Source: Margaritifera margaritifera
Lineage: Eukaryota; Mollusca; Bivalvia; Unionida; Margaritiferidae
DNA: 64,000 bases
Assembly (NCBI GenBank): GCA_029931535.1
Contig: JAQPZY010001471.1
Location: 1,820,001 to 1,884,000 of the forward strand
Direction: 5' to 3'
Positions 1 through 12,122 of this stretch are shown here, piece by piece; within the stretch, counting starts at the first letter, position 1; each line of letters opens with the position of its first letter. Made by a program: the position numbers and the translations under genes. The notes beneath the pieces are model-generated. The model had not been told where the DNA came from. It searched no databases and was given only the letters and a program-made list of their open reading frames with translations.

Positions 1-635
1 ACCAGTGATAGTGTTATGCTCCAATTTTTACTTACAATCTTGTTCATGAAAATAGGAGTTCAGAATTTCATCAATGGGGCTTGCACCAAAGATTTAGTTT
101 ATAATTAGGCCATATGATTGGTTGACATTAAGTTCGACTGACAGTTGATTTAAGTTCTGAGAAGTGCTGGTGGCAGGATATGCACAGGGTCTCAAACGTG
201 TGGTAAATGTACAAAAACTACCATATCAGTTCTCTTTTGTTTCAATACATTTTGTGAAGAGACACGTCGAACATTTTTTTGTATATCTCCTTTACGAGTT
301 GTCGTCACTATTGACATTTCCGACAGAGTGGGTGCGGGTGATTCCATTTGCACTAGGGAACTTGCAGCTGACGGCAGATGAATTTAAGATAAATATCCAG
401 ATACAAGACAGATGGAATCCTTATAGGTTCGCTGGTTCTTCCTCTTTTATTTTACAAGTTCATCAGCTCCATTGACAATGAATTCCAAGAATGAAATATT
501 GAGAATCAGTCTGCCTAATATGGAGCTTAAAGGAATTTCTGCAGAAATTATGGAATTATATACATTTTTGTGGAGAAAGATATCTCTAAATTATAATTCT
601 GAAATATAAAAATATATAACATTTTCCCCTTTCAG
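1..635. other. Upstream intron of the lectin gene (no exon recognised)
   Basis: The stretch ends in a splice acceptor (pyrimidine-rich TTTTCCCCTTTCAG at 622-635) in front of a C-type lectin exon, so it is most simply the preceding intron. A 103-codon open frame at 164-475 on the + strand has no recognisable domain and no flanking splice logic I can support. The earlier exons of the lectin gene (signal peptide, first half of the domain) must lie outside the window or were missed. Confidence 0.4.
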
Positions 636-755
636 GTAAGCTGCAATATATGTCATGGTTCATACAAGCTTGGATTGGCGTGTCTTACAAACGAACCAAA
701 GGAATCTGGACCTGGTCAGACAACTCCACGGTGGACTTCCAATATTGGAATACCG
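636..755 (+). CDS. Membrane C-type lectin-like gene, exon A (central part of CTLD)
   Basis: This exon encodes the middle of a C-type lectin-like domain, the extracellular fold that commonly binds sugars or proteins in innate recognition. Read from 638, it contains AWIGVSYKRTKG and WTWSDNS, then YWNTG at the splice. These match the WIG and W-W core pattern of the family. It is bounded by an acceptor after TTTCAG at 635 and a donor G|GTATGT at 756. It begins with two bases of a split codon and ends with one base. The next exon at 6920 completes that codon as Gly and continues the domain, so the two exons are phase-compatible across a 6.2-kb intron. I saw no upstream exons in the window. The domain assignment rests on motif recognition. 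The ligand is unknown. Confidence 0.75.
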
Positions 756-1149
756 GTATGTTCTATTCGACCACGTATCGATACCGTGGCCATATGTTTT
801 ATGGAAGTGTCAACTAGTGGTAACTACCGACCGATAACTCTTTTGAGTTGTCACGTCATAATATTCACTTAAGTTATAAATGACGCTCTAAAAACGTTTT
901 AGAGAGTAATAATTTAAAACCAAGATGGAGTTCGAAAACAGTTGTTCTGCCTACGATAGTATTGTTATTTCTTATACACTGAACTATCTGATGAAAGCTA
1001 GAAAAAAATAGTTCGTACATAGTTGATTTTTTTTTACTTGCATAACAGGCGTAGGTCAAAGAAAACTTTCCACTGTCCTTTTTTCGTTATTTTGTAATTT
1101 TTGAATGAAGATTTTAGATCATATAAATGAAAAGGAGTTGACTTGAAAA

Positions 1150-3125
1150 AGTTTAATGATGAAATAATACAGTTTATACAAGTGAAATAGTGCAGTTTCT
1201 ACAAGTGAAATAGTACAGTTTATACAATTGAAATAGTGCAGTTTATACAAGTGAAATAGTACAGTTTACATAAGTGAAATAGTGTAGTTTATACAAGTGA
1301 AATTGTACAGTTTATACAAGTGAAATAGTACAGTTTATTATTGTGAAATAGTACCGTTTATACAAGTGAAATAGTGCAGTTTATACAAGTGAAACAGTGC
1401 ACTTTATACAAGTAAAATAGTGCACTTTATACAAGTGAATTAGTGCAGTTTATACAAGTGAAATCATAGAGTTTATACAAGTGAAATAGTACAGTTTATT
1501 ATAGTGAAATTGTACAGTTTATCAAAGTGAACTAGTGCAGCTTATACAAGTTAAATATTGCAGTTTATACAAGTAAAATACAGTTTATCCAAATGAAATA
1601 GTACATAGTATACAAGTGAAATTGTACAGTTTATACAAGTGAAATACTGCAGTTTATACAAGTTAAATAGTGCAGTTTATTATAGTGAAATAGTACAGTT
1701 TATACAAGTGAACTAGTGCAGTTTTTACAAGTGAAATCATACAGTTTATAAAAGTGAAATAGTACAGTTTACACAAGTGAAATTGTACAGTTTATGCAAG
1801 TGAAATAGTGCAGTTTATACAAGTGAAATAGTGCAGTTTATACAAGTGAAATTGTACAGTTTATTATATTGAAATAATACAGTTTATACAAGTGAAATAG
1901 TGTAGTTTATACAAGTGAAATCATACAGTTTGTACAAGTGAAATCATACAGTGCATACAAGTGAAATAGTAGACTTTATTATATTGAAATCATACAGTGT
2001 AGTCAAGTGAAATAGTGTAATTTATACAAGTGAAATCATACAGTTTGTACAAGTGAAATAGTAGACTTTATTATATTGAAATTGTACAGTTTATACAAGT
2101 GAAATAGTGTAGTTTATACAAGTGAAATAGTGTAGTTTATACAAGTGAAATCATACAGTTTATACAAGTGAAATAGTAGACTTTATTATATTGAAATTGT
2201 ACAGTTTATTCAAGTGAAATAGTGTAGTTTATACAAGTGAAATAGTGTAGTTTATACAAGTGAAATCATACAGTGTATACAAGTGAAATAGTAGACTTTA
2301 TTATACTGAAATTGTACAGTTTATACAAGTGAAATAAAGCAGCTTATACAAGTAAACTTTTGCAGTTTATTCAAGTGAAATTATACAGTTTATACAAATG
2401 AAAAAACTACAGTTTATACAAGTGCAATTGTAAAGTTTATACAAGTGAAATGGTGCAGCCTATACAAGTGAATTAGTGCAGTTTATACAAGGAAAATAGT
2501 ACAGTTTATTATGGTGAAATAGTACAGTTTATGCAAGTGAAATCATATAGGTTATACAAGTGAAATAGTGCAGTTATACAAGTAAATAGTGCAGCTTATA
2601 CAAGTGAAATAGTACAGTTTATACAAGTGAAATAGTACAGTTTATATATGTGAAATAGTGCAGTTTATACAAGTGAAATCATACAGTTTATACAAGTGAA
2701 ATAGTGCAGTTTAAACACGTGAAATAGTACAGTTTATTATAGTGAGATAGTGCAATTTATACAATTGAAATAGTACAGTTTATACACTTGAAACAGTACA
2801 GTTTATGCAAGTTAAATAGTGCAGTTTATACACGTGAAATACTATATTTTATTCAAGTGAAATAGTACTGTTTATACAAGTGCAATACCACAGTTTATAC
2901 AAGTAAAATTGTACAGTTTATACAAGTGAAATAATACAGTTTATACAAGTGAAATAGTAGAGTTTTTTACAAGTGAAATAGCAAAGTTGATACAACTGAA
3001 ATTATACAGTTTATACAAGTGAAATATTCAGTTTATACAAGTGAAATAACAGTTTATACAAGTGAAATAATATAGTTATACAAGTGAAATAATACAGTTT
3101 ATAAAAGTGAAATAATATAGTTTAT
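1150..3125. repeat. 23-bp minisatellite (about 85 copies)
   Basis: The unit is close to CAGTTTATACAAGTGAAATA plus GTG, repeated head to tail with many point variants (TAC, TGC, CAT before AGTTT). Variant units themselves repeat in blocks. For example, a roughly 115-bp block that includes a TTTATTATATTGAAA unit recurs near 2060, 2190 and 2290. The array sits entirely inside the first lectin intron. There are no spacers, so it is not CRISPR-like. Confidence 0.93.
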
Positions 3126-3794
3126 GCAAATCGTAATTTTAATTTTGCTGATCATACTATATAAAACTTTATAAGCAAAATAATTTAAATGCGTTTAATA
3201 GTTATGGTAACATATGGATATTGAAAGTGATCACAAGCAAAACTAAAATAATACTTTTAAATTAGGAAGTGAATATATAGTAATTGCGGATGAATACAAA
3301 TATTTGCGAGTAATATTCCCTTAAACTCGAAGTAAAAGGCAGAAGACGTTTTTAGCAATAATGCAAATATAGTTTTGTTCTTACTTAAATTTGGAAATAT
3401 ACATTTGAATTTACCAGTATATCTAAGACTGAAACATTTTGATCAAACTATATATATTATTCTTTTGTACTAATGTGACGCATGGACTATTGAAATCTTG
3501 ATATGATTGAAGAAAAAAAAAAGAAAAAAAAAAAATAACACAAAACGCAGTTTGATATTTTAAGAGATGTACCCAATCTTAGGAAAAAGTAGTCCTTATT
3601 TACTTTTTATGGTGAACTTAAACACGTTCCTCTTTCCATTTGTGTAAATTCTACAATTTTATCATCATGAATTTTGTATATGTTTTTATTTAATGGTGTT
3701 CATATGAGTTTATATGAACTTAAATGGATATCATTTGTTAAACGTAAAGGCGATGAAGTCGGCTAGAGTCACATTTGGAAATATCATAATATTC

Positions 3795-4950
3795 CCATTG
3801 GTATCCATGTTAAAGTATTTTGTAGTCAATATTCCCAATAGTATGCATGTTAAAGTATTTTGTAGTCAATACTTCCAATGGTATGCATGTTAAAGTATTT
3901 TGTAGTCAATACTCTCAATAGTATGCATGTCAAAGTATTTTGTAGTCAATACTCCTAATAGTGTGCATGTTAAAGTATTTTGAAGTCAATACTTCCAATG
4001 GTATGCATGTTAAAGCATTTTGTAGTCAATACTCCCAACAGTATGCAAGTTAAAGTATTTTGTAGTCAATACTCCCAATAGTATGCATGTTAAAGTATTT
4101 TGTAGTCAATACTCTCAATGGTATGCAAGTTAAAGCATTTTGTAGTCAATACTCCCAATAGTATGCATGTTAAATCATTTTGTAGTCAATACTCTCAATG
4201 GTATGCAAGTTAAAGTATTTTGTAGTCAATACTCCCAATAGTATGCAAGTTAAAGTATTTTATAGTCAATACTCCCAATAGTATGCATGTTAAATCATTT
4301 TGTAGTCAATACTCTTAATGGTATGCAAGTTAAATCATTTTGTAGTCAATACTCCCAATGGAATGCATGTTAAATCATTTTGTAGTGAATACTCCCAATG
4401 GAATGCATGTTAAATCATTTTATAGTCAATACTCCCAATGGAATACATGTTAAATCATTTTGTAGTCAATACTCCCAATGGAATACATGTTAAATCATTT
4501 TGTAGTCAATACTCGCAATGGAATGCATGTTAAATCATTTTGTAGTGAATACTCCCAATGGAATGCATGTTAAATTATTTTGTAGTCAATACTCCCAATG
4601 GAATGCACGTTAAATCATTTTGTAGTCAATACTCCAAATGGTATGCGTGTTAAAGCATTTAGTTATCAATACACCCAATGGTATGCATGTTAAAGCATTT
4701 TATTGTCAATACTTCCAATGGTATGCATGTTAAGGCAGTTTGTATTCAATACTCTCAATGGTATGCATGTTAAAACATTTTGATGTTAATACTCCCAATG
4801 GTATGCATGTTAAAGCATTTTGTAGTCAATACTCACAATGGTGTCATATTAAAACATTTTGTAGTCAATACTCCCAATGGTATGCATGTTAAAGCATTTT
4901 GTAGTCAATACTCACAATTGTATGCATGTTAAAGCATGTTGGAGTCAATA
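3795..4950. repeat. 40-bp minisatellite (about 29 copies)
   Basis: The unit runs GTATGCATGTTAAAGCATTT then TGTAGTCAATACTCCCAATG. The period is exactly 40 over most of the array. Outer units are more diverged, and the 4320-4620 part carries a GGAATGCATGTTAAATCATT subtype. It lies in the same intron as the 23-bp array. Confidence 0.93.
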
Positions 4951-5414
4951 CATTACAGCTTATAAAAATAGGAATGAAACAGTTGTAAATCGTTCAAAGT
5001 GACAAATTTATCTTTTAAATTTAGAGTTGTATTGGTGACATTCAAGACTTCGAATCAAATGTTACCAACAAAAAAGGAAGTTGGGGAAATTTTGAAAGAA
5101 ACGACATATTGTGCCCATTGGGTGCTTTAACTGAAACTGAACATGACTTTAATCAGCTTTTTAAATGTTAAATGTACAACGTAATGTATATCTTGGAAAT
5201 TAGTTTCTTGTTAGAACTAATACATTTACAATGAAACAGTTGTTCAGAGTTGCAAATATGTATATGATTTGTATTGATTCCTGCAGTTAATTTGTCAGGT
5301 TAAGGGCTTTAGATCTCTGCGCATATCTACATCCATGTGATAATCTAATGAAGTGAAACATTAACATTTAAATCCGTTTATGATAAGTTGTATACACAAA
5401 TCCGTGGCAAGTTA

Positions 5415-5585
5415 AATATCACCTGACAGAGTACATTTTGTAGATATAGGTATATGTAGATTGCACAATATCACTTGCAAGACTCTATTTTGTAGATATA
5501 GGTATGTGTCGATTGTACAATATCACATGGACGAGTATATTGTATTTACATAGGTATGTGTAGATTGCACAAGATTTCACAAGAC
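5415..5585. repeat. Short tandem repeat, about 58 bp x 3
   Basis: Three imperfect copies carry TTTGTAGATATAGGTAT followed by GTAGATTGCACAATATCAC, spaced about 58 bp apart, inside the first lectin intron. Confidence 0.7.
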
Positions 5586-5884
5586 TAATATTTTGAAACT
5601 TGTTTGAATACAAAAGCGACTCTGACGTGGAAATTAAAGAGGTATGCATGTCGTGTAGTTACATTATGTAATACTGCATGTCATGCGTCAAGTCGCAAAT
5701 AATCACAGTATTTAAACAGTTAAATGTATACTGTAGACCTATTAATAAGACCTAGCCATCAAATTGTGATTTGCTAGTAGCTTGCAGGTATGTATTGTAT
5801 ATTTATATCACTTACTGATTTGTTTCTGGATAATGTAATTGTTTTTAAAGGGCAATTGTAACACATTATTGGCTATAACATGCA

Positions 5885-5995
5885 GAAGAAATTGGAGCCA
5901 AGTGTCTTTCCCAAGATAATATCAAGGCACCCAATCTGCACTGGCCTGGGATGGTATCAAACCATCGACCTGGATAATTTAAAGTACTATTTAAT
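5885..5995 (-). mobile_element. SINE fragment (tRNA-derived, minus strand)
   Basis: On the minus strand there is a B-box-like GGTTTGATACC, then GGCCAGTGCAGATTGGGTGC and TCTTGGGAAAGACACTT. The same blocks in the same order (B box, GGCCAGCCCGGGATTGGCTG, GTGTCCTTGGGAAAGGCACT) are in the better preserved SINE at 25.7 kb. The A-box end is decayed. Confidence 0.6.
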
Positions 5996-6919
5996 CATAA
6001 CACGATGTTAAGCTTAAATATCGTTTAGAAAGATCCATTTTTAAAATTACGGTATGTTGAGTTTTGGATTGCAGTTTCAAATTTTGGGTTCGTATCCTAT
6101 ACCTAAGTACTACAATCGAAATGCAAAAACTAATCAGGAATTACGGCCGTTTAGTTTTGTATTTTAATATGGGTTGTAGATATAAACTGAAAGAAGAGGA
6201 AATGTATTCTATCCCAAATGCACACACTAAAATCATCAATTTAGACTTTGACCTCGTCATCAATTCGTGGTAAGGTAATTCTGTTTAGCTAAAATGGGTT
6301 TGAGGTTCGGCAAGTTAGTTATACCAGTCTTCTGCTATTGACAATGGGACGGCGAAAATAAATACATGCACATATTGCTTTGCCAACTACCAGGATAACG
6401 ATGGGTGCATTGATATATTATAATACTACAGAATATCATGTAGACTCAATGTATCTTTTGTTCCAATATTTTTGTTTAGGTTTTTAAACCAGTTGCTTGT
6501 TGAATGTTTACTCAAATAAACGTACATATCATTGCAATAAAAGAAAGCGTGTGCAACGGAAATGCATGACCGATATCCTAAAAAAAGAAACTAAGAAAAT
6601 GTATAACAGCTTTTAAAATAACTTAATTTAAGATATGGTTTAAATACAGAGTAATTGTGGCACAGAAGAAAATTTCACCTTTCTTTCATTTTCATTTGTG
6701 CAAACCATTGTCCCCTAGGGTTAAAATTTATAACATGACTCGAAATATTAAATTATAACCAAGAGTCTAAGCTTACAAATTGACAATGACTTCGACAACA
6801 GGAAGACTTTTAAAATTTTCCCTCCGCTGTCTGTAGTCAATTAGTTAGTCCGTTAGTCAATCAATCCATCAGTATCTTTGTCTTTCCTAAATGTAAATGC
6901 TCTGTTAATTTGCTTTCAG

Positions 6920-7039
6920 GTCTGCATGGCAACAATGTCGATGAGGAGCAATGTGCAGTGCTGTCAAGTACAATGAACTACACCTGGACTATTCTCAACT
7001 GTGAGCTTGACCAAGCATACATTATTTGCAAGAAGCCAT
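6920..7039 (+). CDS. Membrane C-type lectin-like gene, exon B (C-terminal part of CTLD)
   Basis: The exon follows a strong acceptor (TTGCTTTCAG, ending 6919) and ends at donor T|GTAAGT (7040). In the frame set by exon A it reads EEQCAVLSS, then WTILNCELDQ and YIICKKP. This is the closing part of a C-type lectin domain: the Cys before the last strands, the W..C loop, and the final Cys in the IC motif. No EPN/QPD motif or WND triplet is visible where classic Ca2+-dependent sugar binders carry them. A non-canonical or calcium-independent ligand mode is therefore likely (inference). It ends with one base of a split codon that matches the phase of the next exon. Confidence 0.78.
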
Positions 7040-9542
7040 GTAAGTGATCTGAGCTAACCTACGACAAGATCATTTGCAGTCAACACCCTTGAATATACAA
7101 TTACATATATTTTCACTTAACATGTTTTACCTTTAATATTTTGCCTATTTCTGCATCAATATATTTAAAACTACAATATATTGTGTAATTCACCCGCCAC
7201 TTCTAGCAATTATATCTACCAAGCCAATATCGAAGACACTATTCTGTATACAGGACTGCGCGGATACGCTACGCCTGATGCAGAAATCACACGGATTATG
7301 AAGGTTTCCGTTCTTTCGCCAATGAAATTGTGGTTTACTTAATCGCTACAGCCATCATCATCAACATTTATATCTGCTTATCAAGCTTGGTGATCATTGT
7401 TCTTAATGACCCGACGACCAAAATTGCTGGGTTGCTTCGGTTGAATTTTTAACTCCCCTTGAAGTGGTTCAAGAGTCTATTAAAGGATGTATATACTTAA
7501 CTCCCCTTGCTGTGGTTCAAGTGTCTATTAAAGGATGTATATACTTAACTTCCCTTTAAGTGGTTCAAGAGTCTATTAAAGGATGTATATACTTAACTCC
7601 CCTTGCTGTGGTTCAAGTGTCTATTAAAGGATGTATATACTTAACTCCCCTTGAAGTGGTTCAAGAGTCTATTAAAGGATGTATATACTTAACTCCCCTT
7701 GAAGTGGTTCAAGTGTATATTAAAGGATGTATATACTTAACTCCCCTTGAAGTCGTTCAAGTGACTATTAAAGGATGTATATACTTAACTTCCCTTTAAG
7801 TGGTTCAAGTGTCTATTAAAGGATGTATATACTTAACTCCCCTTGAAGTGTTTCAGGTGTCTATTAAAGGATGTATATACTTAACTCCCCTTGCAGTGGT
7901 TCAAGTGTCTATTAAAGGATGTATATACTTAACTTCCCTTTAAGTGGTTCAAGAGTCTATTAAAGGATGTATATACTTAACTCCCCTTGAAGTGGTTCAA
8001 GTGTCTATTAAAGGATGTATATACTTAACTCCCCTTGAAGTGGTTCAAGTGTCTATTAAAGGATGTATATACTTAACTCCCCTTGAAGTGGTTCAAGTGT
8101 ATATTAAAGGATGTATATACTTAACTCCCCTTGAAGTGGTTCAAGTGTCTATTAAAGGATGCATATACTTAAGTCCCCTTGAAATGGTTCAAGTGTCTAT
8201 TAAAGGATGTATATACTTAACTCCCCTTGAAGTGGTTCAAGAGTTTATTAAAGGATGTATATACTTAACCCCCCTTGAAGTGGTTCAAGAGTTTATTAAA
8301 GGATTTATATACTTAACTTCCCTTTAAGTGGTTCAAGAGTCTATTAAAGGATGTATATACTTAACTCTCCTTGAAGTGGTTCAAGAGTTTATTAAAGGAT
8401 GTATATACTTAACTTCATTTTAAGTGGTTCAAGAGTCTATTAAAGGATGTATATACTTAACTTCCCTTTAAGTGGTTCAAGAGTCTATTAAAGGATGTAT
8501 ATACTTAACTCTCCTTGAAGTGGTTCAAGTGTCTATTAAAGAATGTATATACTTAACTCCCCTTGAAGTGGTTCAAGTGTCTATTAAAGGATGTATATAC
8601 TTAACTCCCCTTGAAGTGGTTCAAGAGTTTATTAAAGGATGTATATACTTAACTCCCCTTGAAGTGGTTCAAGTGTCTATTAAAGGATGTATATACTTAA
8701 CTCCCATTGAAGTGGTTAAAGTGTCTATTAAAGGATGTATATACTTAACTCTCCTTGAAGTGGTTCAAGCGTCTATTAAAGGATGTATATACTTAACTCC
8801 CATTGAAGTGGTTAAAGTGTCTATTAAAGGATGTATATACTTAACTCTCCTTGAAGTGGTTCAAGCGTCTACTAAAGGATGTATATACTTAACTCCCCTT
8901 GGAGTGGTTCAAGAGTCTATTAAATGATATCAATAATTAACTCCTTGATGATTATCTGTTGAAAATACCTTGCAACCATATCGCGGTTGTATTTTTAAAA
9001 AAAAATCTTATTCAATCATGTGGCTTGCATAACTAATACATTCTGAGTGTGTCCTTAGACGCATATAGTTTGTGCGCAAATTTCTTGTGAAATATTTAAA
9101 GACTAAATCTAATAAAACAAGTGCATAATAGAGTCTTTATACTTTTTGCTCAGAAATAAAATAAATTTCGATGAACAAAACACTAAAGTAGAAAGTTTAG
9201 GATTTACCCCCACCCCACCCCGAAAACAAAAACAAAAAATCTGTGCATAGAACTTTTGGCAGCTTACATTACTATGGCAGTACCAATGTTATAGCATGAA
9301 ACGGAACAAAAGAGTCGATTTTGCTTGAAAAACAAATCATACATTATATATCCATATTTATCATAATCTACTTAACATTTCATTCATGAACCGGTCTAAA
9401 TAACTGTAAAGGATAAAGTCTTTTTCTAGATATCTGATTTTTCAGTAATTGTTTAGACTCGGACCCAGATTTTACTACTGTGGCAAATGTAAGGAACCAT
9501 AAATTGAAAGCATTAAAGGTATACATGTACTTCCATCAACAG
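7040..9542 (+). other. Lectin-gene intron with 48-bp minisatellite
   Basis: The donor is GTAAGT at 7040 and the preferred acceptor is CATCAACAG ending at 9542. An alternative AAAG at 9518 would add eight codons in the same frame. The body holds the 48-bp array and otherwise AT-rich non-coding sequence. Confidence 0.55.
7450..8935. repeat. 48-bp minisatellite (about 31 copies)
   Basis: The unit is GAAGTGGTTCAAGAGTCTAT, then TAAAGGATGTATATACTTAA and CTCCCCTT. The period is 48, a multiple of three, so frames stay open until variant units ending CCCTTTAAG bring a TAA. This explains the repetitive open frames of 79, 127 and 151 codons on the + strand, which I do not regard as genes. A two-unit (96-bp) higher-order block carrying CTCCCATTGAAGTGG is duplicated at about 8700-8870. 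Confidence 0.95.
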
Positions 9543-9847
9543 ATGATACTACTCTGAGAAATGAAACCAATGGATATACCTATAAATCACTGGTCATGAA
9601 TAATCCTACAAAAGACAGTTCTAGAGTTATATCGACAACTGCCAAACCATCCAGAAAATTGCACGAAACAACGAGTCGGAATATACATCTTTCTGAAAAG
9701 ACAACCGACGACAAGCAGGTTACAACGGAATTCCCTGAAAATATTACAGAGAAATCTTGCTTCTGTCCTTGTGAGCATTGCACATCGCCACATTCATATT
9801 TTACTGTGGAGGAGAGGGAGGCAATAATTGAGGCAAAGATCAAGGAG
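9543..9847 (+). CDS. Membrane C-type lectin-like gene, exon C (stalk and Cys motif)
   Basis: The exon continues the lectin frame (one base carried from exon B). It encodes a hydrophilic Ser/Thr/Asn/Lys-rich stalk of about 75 residues, then a compact CFCPCEHC cysteine cluster, then an acidic/basic helix ending EAIIEAKIKE. The donor is GAG|GTTAGT at 848-849 of the 9.8-kb block, and a (CT)n run starts only about 8 bp downstream. I prefer the start after CATCAACAG at 9542; a start at 9519 is also in phase. Such Cys-cluster plus helix segments just before the membrane segment are common in molluscan lectin-like receptors (general knowledge, not searched). The stalk likely lifts the lectin domain off the cell surface. 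Confidence 0.65.
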
Positions 9848-9978
9848 GTTAGTTATCTCTCTCTCTCTCTCTCTCTGTATCTATCTATCCGCCCATCCAA
9901 CCATTCCTCCATAAATCTGTTCATCGATTTACAGAACAATATCTACATTTCCAACAGCAACGTCGATTAAAACAGTAA

Positions 9979-10049
<71 letters not shown>

Positions 10050-11906
10050 TATAAAGGTAGTTAATTTCGGAATATTTATTATTGATGTTGTGTTTAATGT
10101 AACAAATATTACAGCACGTATTGGATTCGTGACGGTCATACCATTCAGTACACCCCGCTAACCAAACATGTTCACAATTTATTACGTCACAAAAGTTACA
10201 GTTACTTTATGATTACTCGCTGCTATTTCTGGTTATATGACTTGTAAAACATTTGTCCCCAGAATAGGCCGGTATTTAACTCCAAAAGTGTTAATTTTGA
10301 GACGACAAAATCTTTTGGAATATTTTGCATAAGTGGTTTAGAAATTTCGAAATATGCCAAAAAAGTGGATCTGAAACTTTAATTTAAGCGCAGATAAGGC
10401 ATCATTTAAGTAATTTCCTTCGATTTACTTTTGGGAGGGGTGGGTGTGGATGTTATATCCAACTTTAATAACATTTATCACACAACGCAAGTGAGTGCCC
10501 CCACAATGTTTGCTCTAAAGAATGTTATAATAAAGCACTTTTTTAAAGAATAAATTACGACGGTGCTAGGCTGTGCGCAACACGAAATATACTTTTAAAC
10601 AAATCAAGAATGCACTTTGAAACTCGGAATTCTTTTATGATCATTTGTGGGGTTTTTTTAACACTGTTTCAAGCGTTCGGATTAGATCAGTGGGCAGAGT
10701 GAATTGATCAGGTGTCAAAGATATCAGGTATAAATCTTATCGGAGTTTTTCTATTTTTAACGTGTCACAGTAAACACTTTATTCATTGACAAATAAATCA
10801 TCACTGTTATCTCCGTATCTTGCTTTTGTGATCTGAACATAATTTTACAGATAAGATTGCATTTGATACAGTGACCGCTTTGTGTTATTGTCTGACATTG
10901 TAATATATGCGTAGCATTATCACATACCTGGAAGCGATTCCTAAGCCCTGTAAACAGGACTATAAATATGACATACACGTCATGCATTGGATTTGATCAT
11001 GCGGCCAGTCGTGCGAAGACCTGCAACAAGAAAAATGAAAAGTGGTTGAAAAAAAGTTGAATTTGTATATGATATATAGTGGCAGTCGGCTAGGTGACTG
11101 ACATAAGTCCTGAATGTCCGACAAACTTCCATTGCGTTTATAAATCACGTGATGCCTCACACCTTTACTAGCGATATTATTGGTCGGCGGTCCATAGGCA
11201 TTGGCAAGTGTTAGAGTTTGATTGACACACGGCGATACGTAGATTCGTGCTTATTAGGTATTTGTCTATTTCCCACTGATGGATCGAGTTTCAATGCAAA
11301 TATAATTTAATGAGACTACATTTTTATAGATTTAAACTGCAAAAGGCATGGTTTCTATATTTGAGCTACAGTGTCTGTATTTTGAAGATATGCTTCTTAT
11401 TTTCTACTATATTAAATGCTGTGTAGCATTTAAAAAAAAAACAATTTCTTCACTTTTGTTTCCTAATTAGTTACATGTAAACAATAGGTACCATTTTTTT
11501 ATTTTTACGACCACCTCTGTTCAAAAAGAGGACATTTGTCGTTTGTAGCAGGTCATTTTGGCAGCAATAGAACAGGGTGACATAAACGGTCTTTTATGAC
11601 AAGCAAGAGTGTTTCAAAATGCCATCTTATAAGAGAAGACTACGGCTGATTCTGTCAAGCTGAGAGTGTTTGAAAAGTTGTTTCCCATGGATGAAGATAT
11701 TCTCTTACAGTTCACCGTCCTTCAAGTTCAAATAGATAGTAACATTAAACACTTAATGGTCCAAATGGAAGACCGATGAAATTCACATTTCGATCAAGCA
11801 TTGGTTATTGTATTAATTCATAAATATCATGTTTTATTGCAACACATTTTTGCGCCTTTTTTGCACTTGTAATAAATGAATGCCATTCATATTCGATATT
11901 TTTCAG
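9848..11906 (+). other. Last intron of the lectin gene
   Basis: The intron opens with GTTAGT and closes with a pyrimidine-rich ATATTTTTCAG (ending 11906). It contains (CT)n at about 9855-9876 and an (AT)n run at about 9981-10047. Short open frames on the minus strand here have no support as genes. Confidence 0.6.
9980..10047. repeat. (AT)n microsatellite
   Basis: Pure TA/AT dinucleotide tract of about 68 bp in the last lectin intron. Confidence 0.95.
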
Positions 11907-12122
11907 TTGAAGGAGGAGTTAACAGTGAAGCATATTGAGCTCTCGTCTACTGTACGAAGAAAGACAAGTGCCCCAGATGACAGGAAGTCTGCTAAGGCAA
12001 TGGGGCTCACGCTAGGTGTCGCTCTCCTAACTGTGGTGTTTGGATCCATCTTTATCGCCGACCTGCCCATTATCTGGCGCCAAATAAGAGGAGTATTGCA
12101 TGTCGTTTGCAACCGCTGCTGA
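11907..12122 (+). CDS. Membrane C-type lectin-like gene, last exon (transmembrane and tail)
   Basis: In phase 0 from exon C, this exon encodes LKEELTVKHIELSS, then TVRRKTSAPDDRKSAKAMG, then a hydrophobic segment GLTLGVALLTVVFGSIFIA. It ends in a short tail and a TGA stop at 12120-12122. The hydrophobic run of about 20 residues is a clear single transmembrane helix. The basic RRKTSA stretch beside it is a juxtamembrane signature I associate with molluscan membrane proteins. Extracellular CTLD, stalk, Cys cluster, transmembrane helix and short tail describe a type I-like receptor with little cytosolic signalling sequence. Polyadenylation signals follow at 12500 and 12514. Confidence 0.72.
   Translation: MKEELTVKHIELSSTVRRKTSAPDDRKSAKAMGLTLGVALLTVVFGSIFIADLPIIWRQIRGVLHVVCNRC

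Larger units (their letters stand above)
756..6919 (+). other. Lectin-gene intron rich in minisatellites
   Basis: The intron has a GT donor at 756 and an AG acceptor at 918-919 of the 6.9-kb block. It contains a 23-bp array (about 1150-3125), a 40-bp array (about 3795-4950), a short 58-bp array (about 5415-5585) and a SINE fragment on the minus strand (about 5885-5995). The remaining AT-rich sequence shows no coding signal. Confidence 0.6.

Noticed and set aside
164..475. 103-codon open frame upstream of the lectin exon
   Set aside because: No domain, and the phase or splice link to the lectin exon is not evident.
7560..8927. Three repetitive open frames of 79, 127 and 151 codons
   Set aside because: They are the 48-bp minisatellite read in frame. 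There is no domain outside the repeat, and it sits in an intron.
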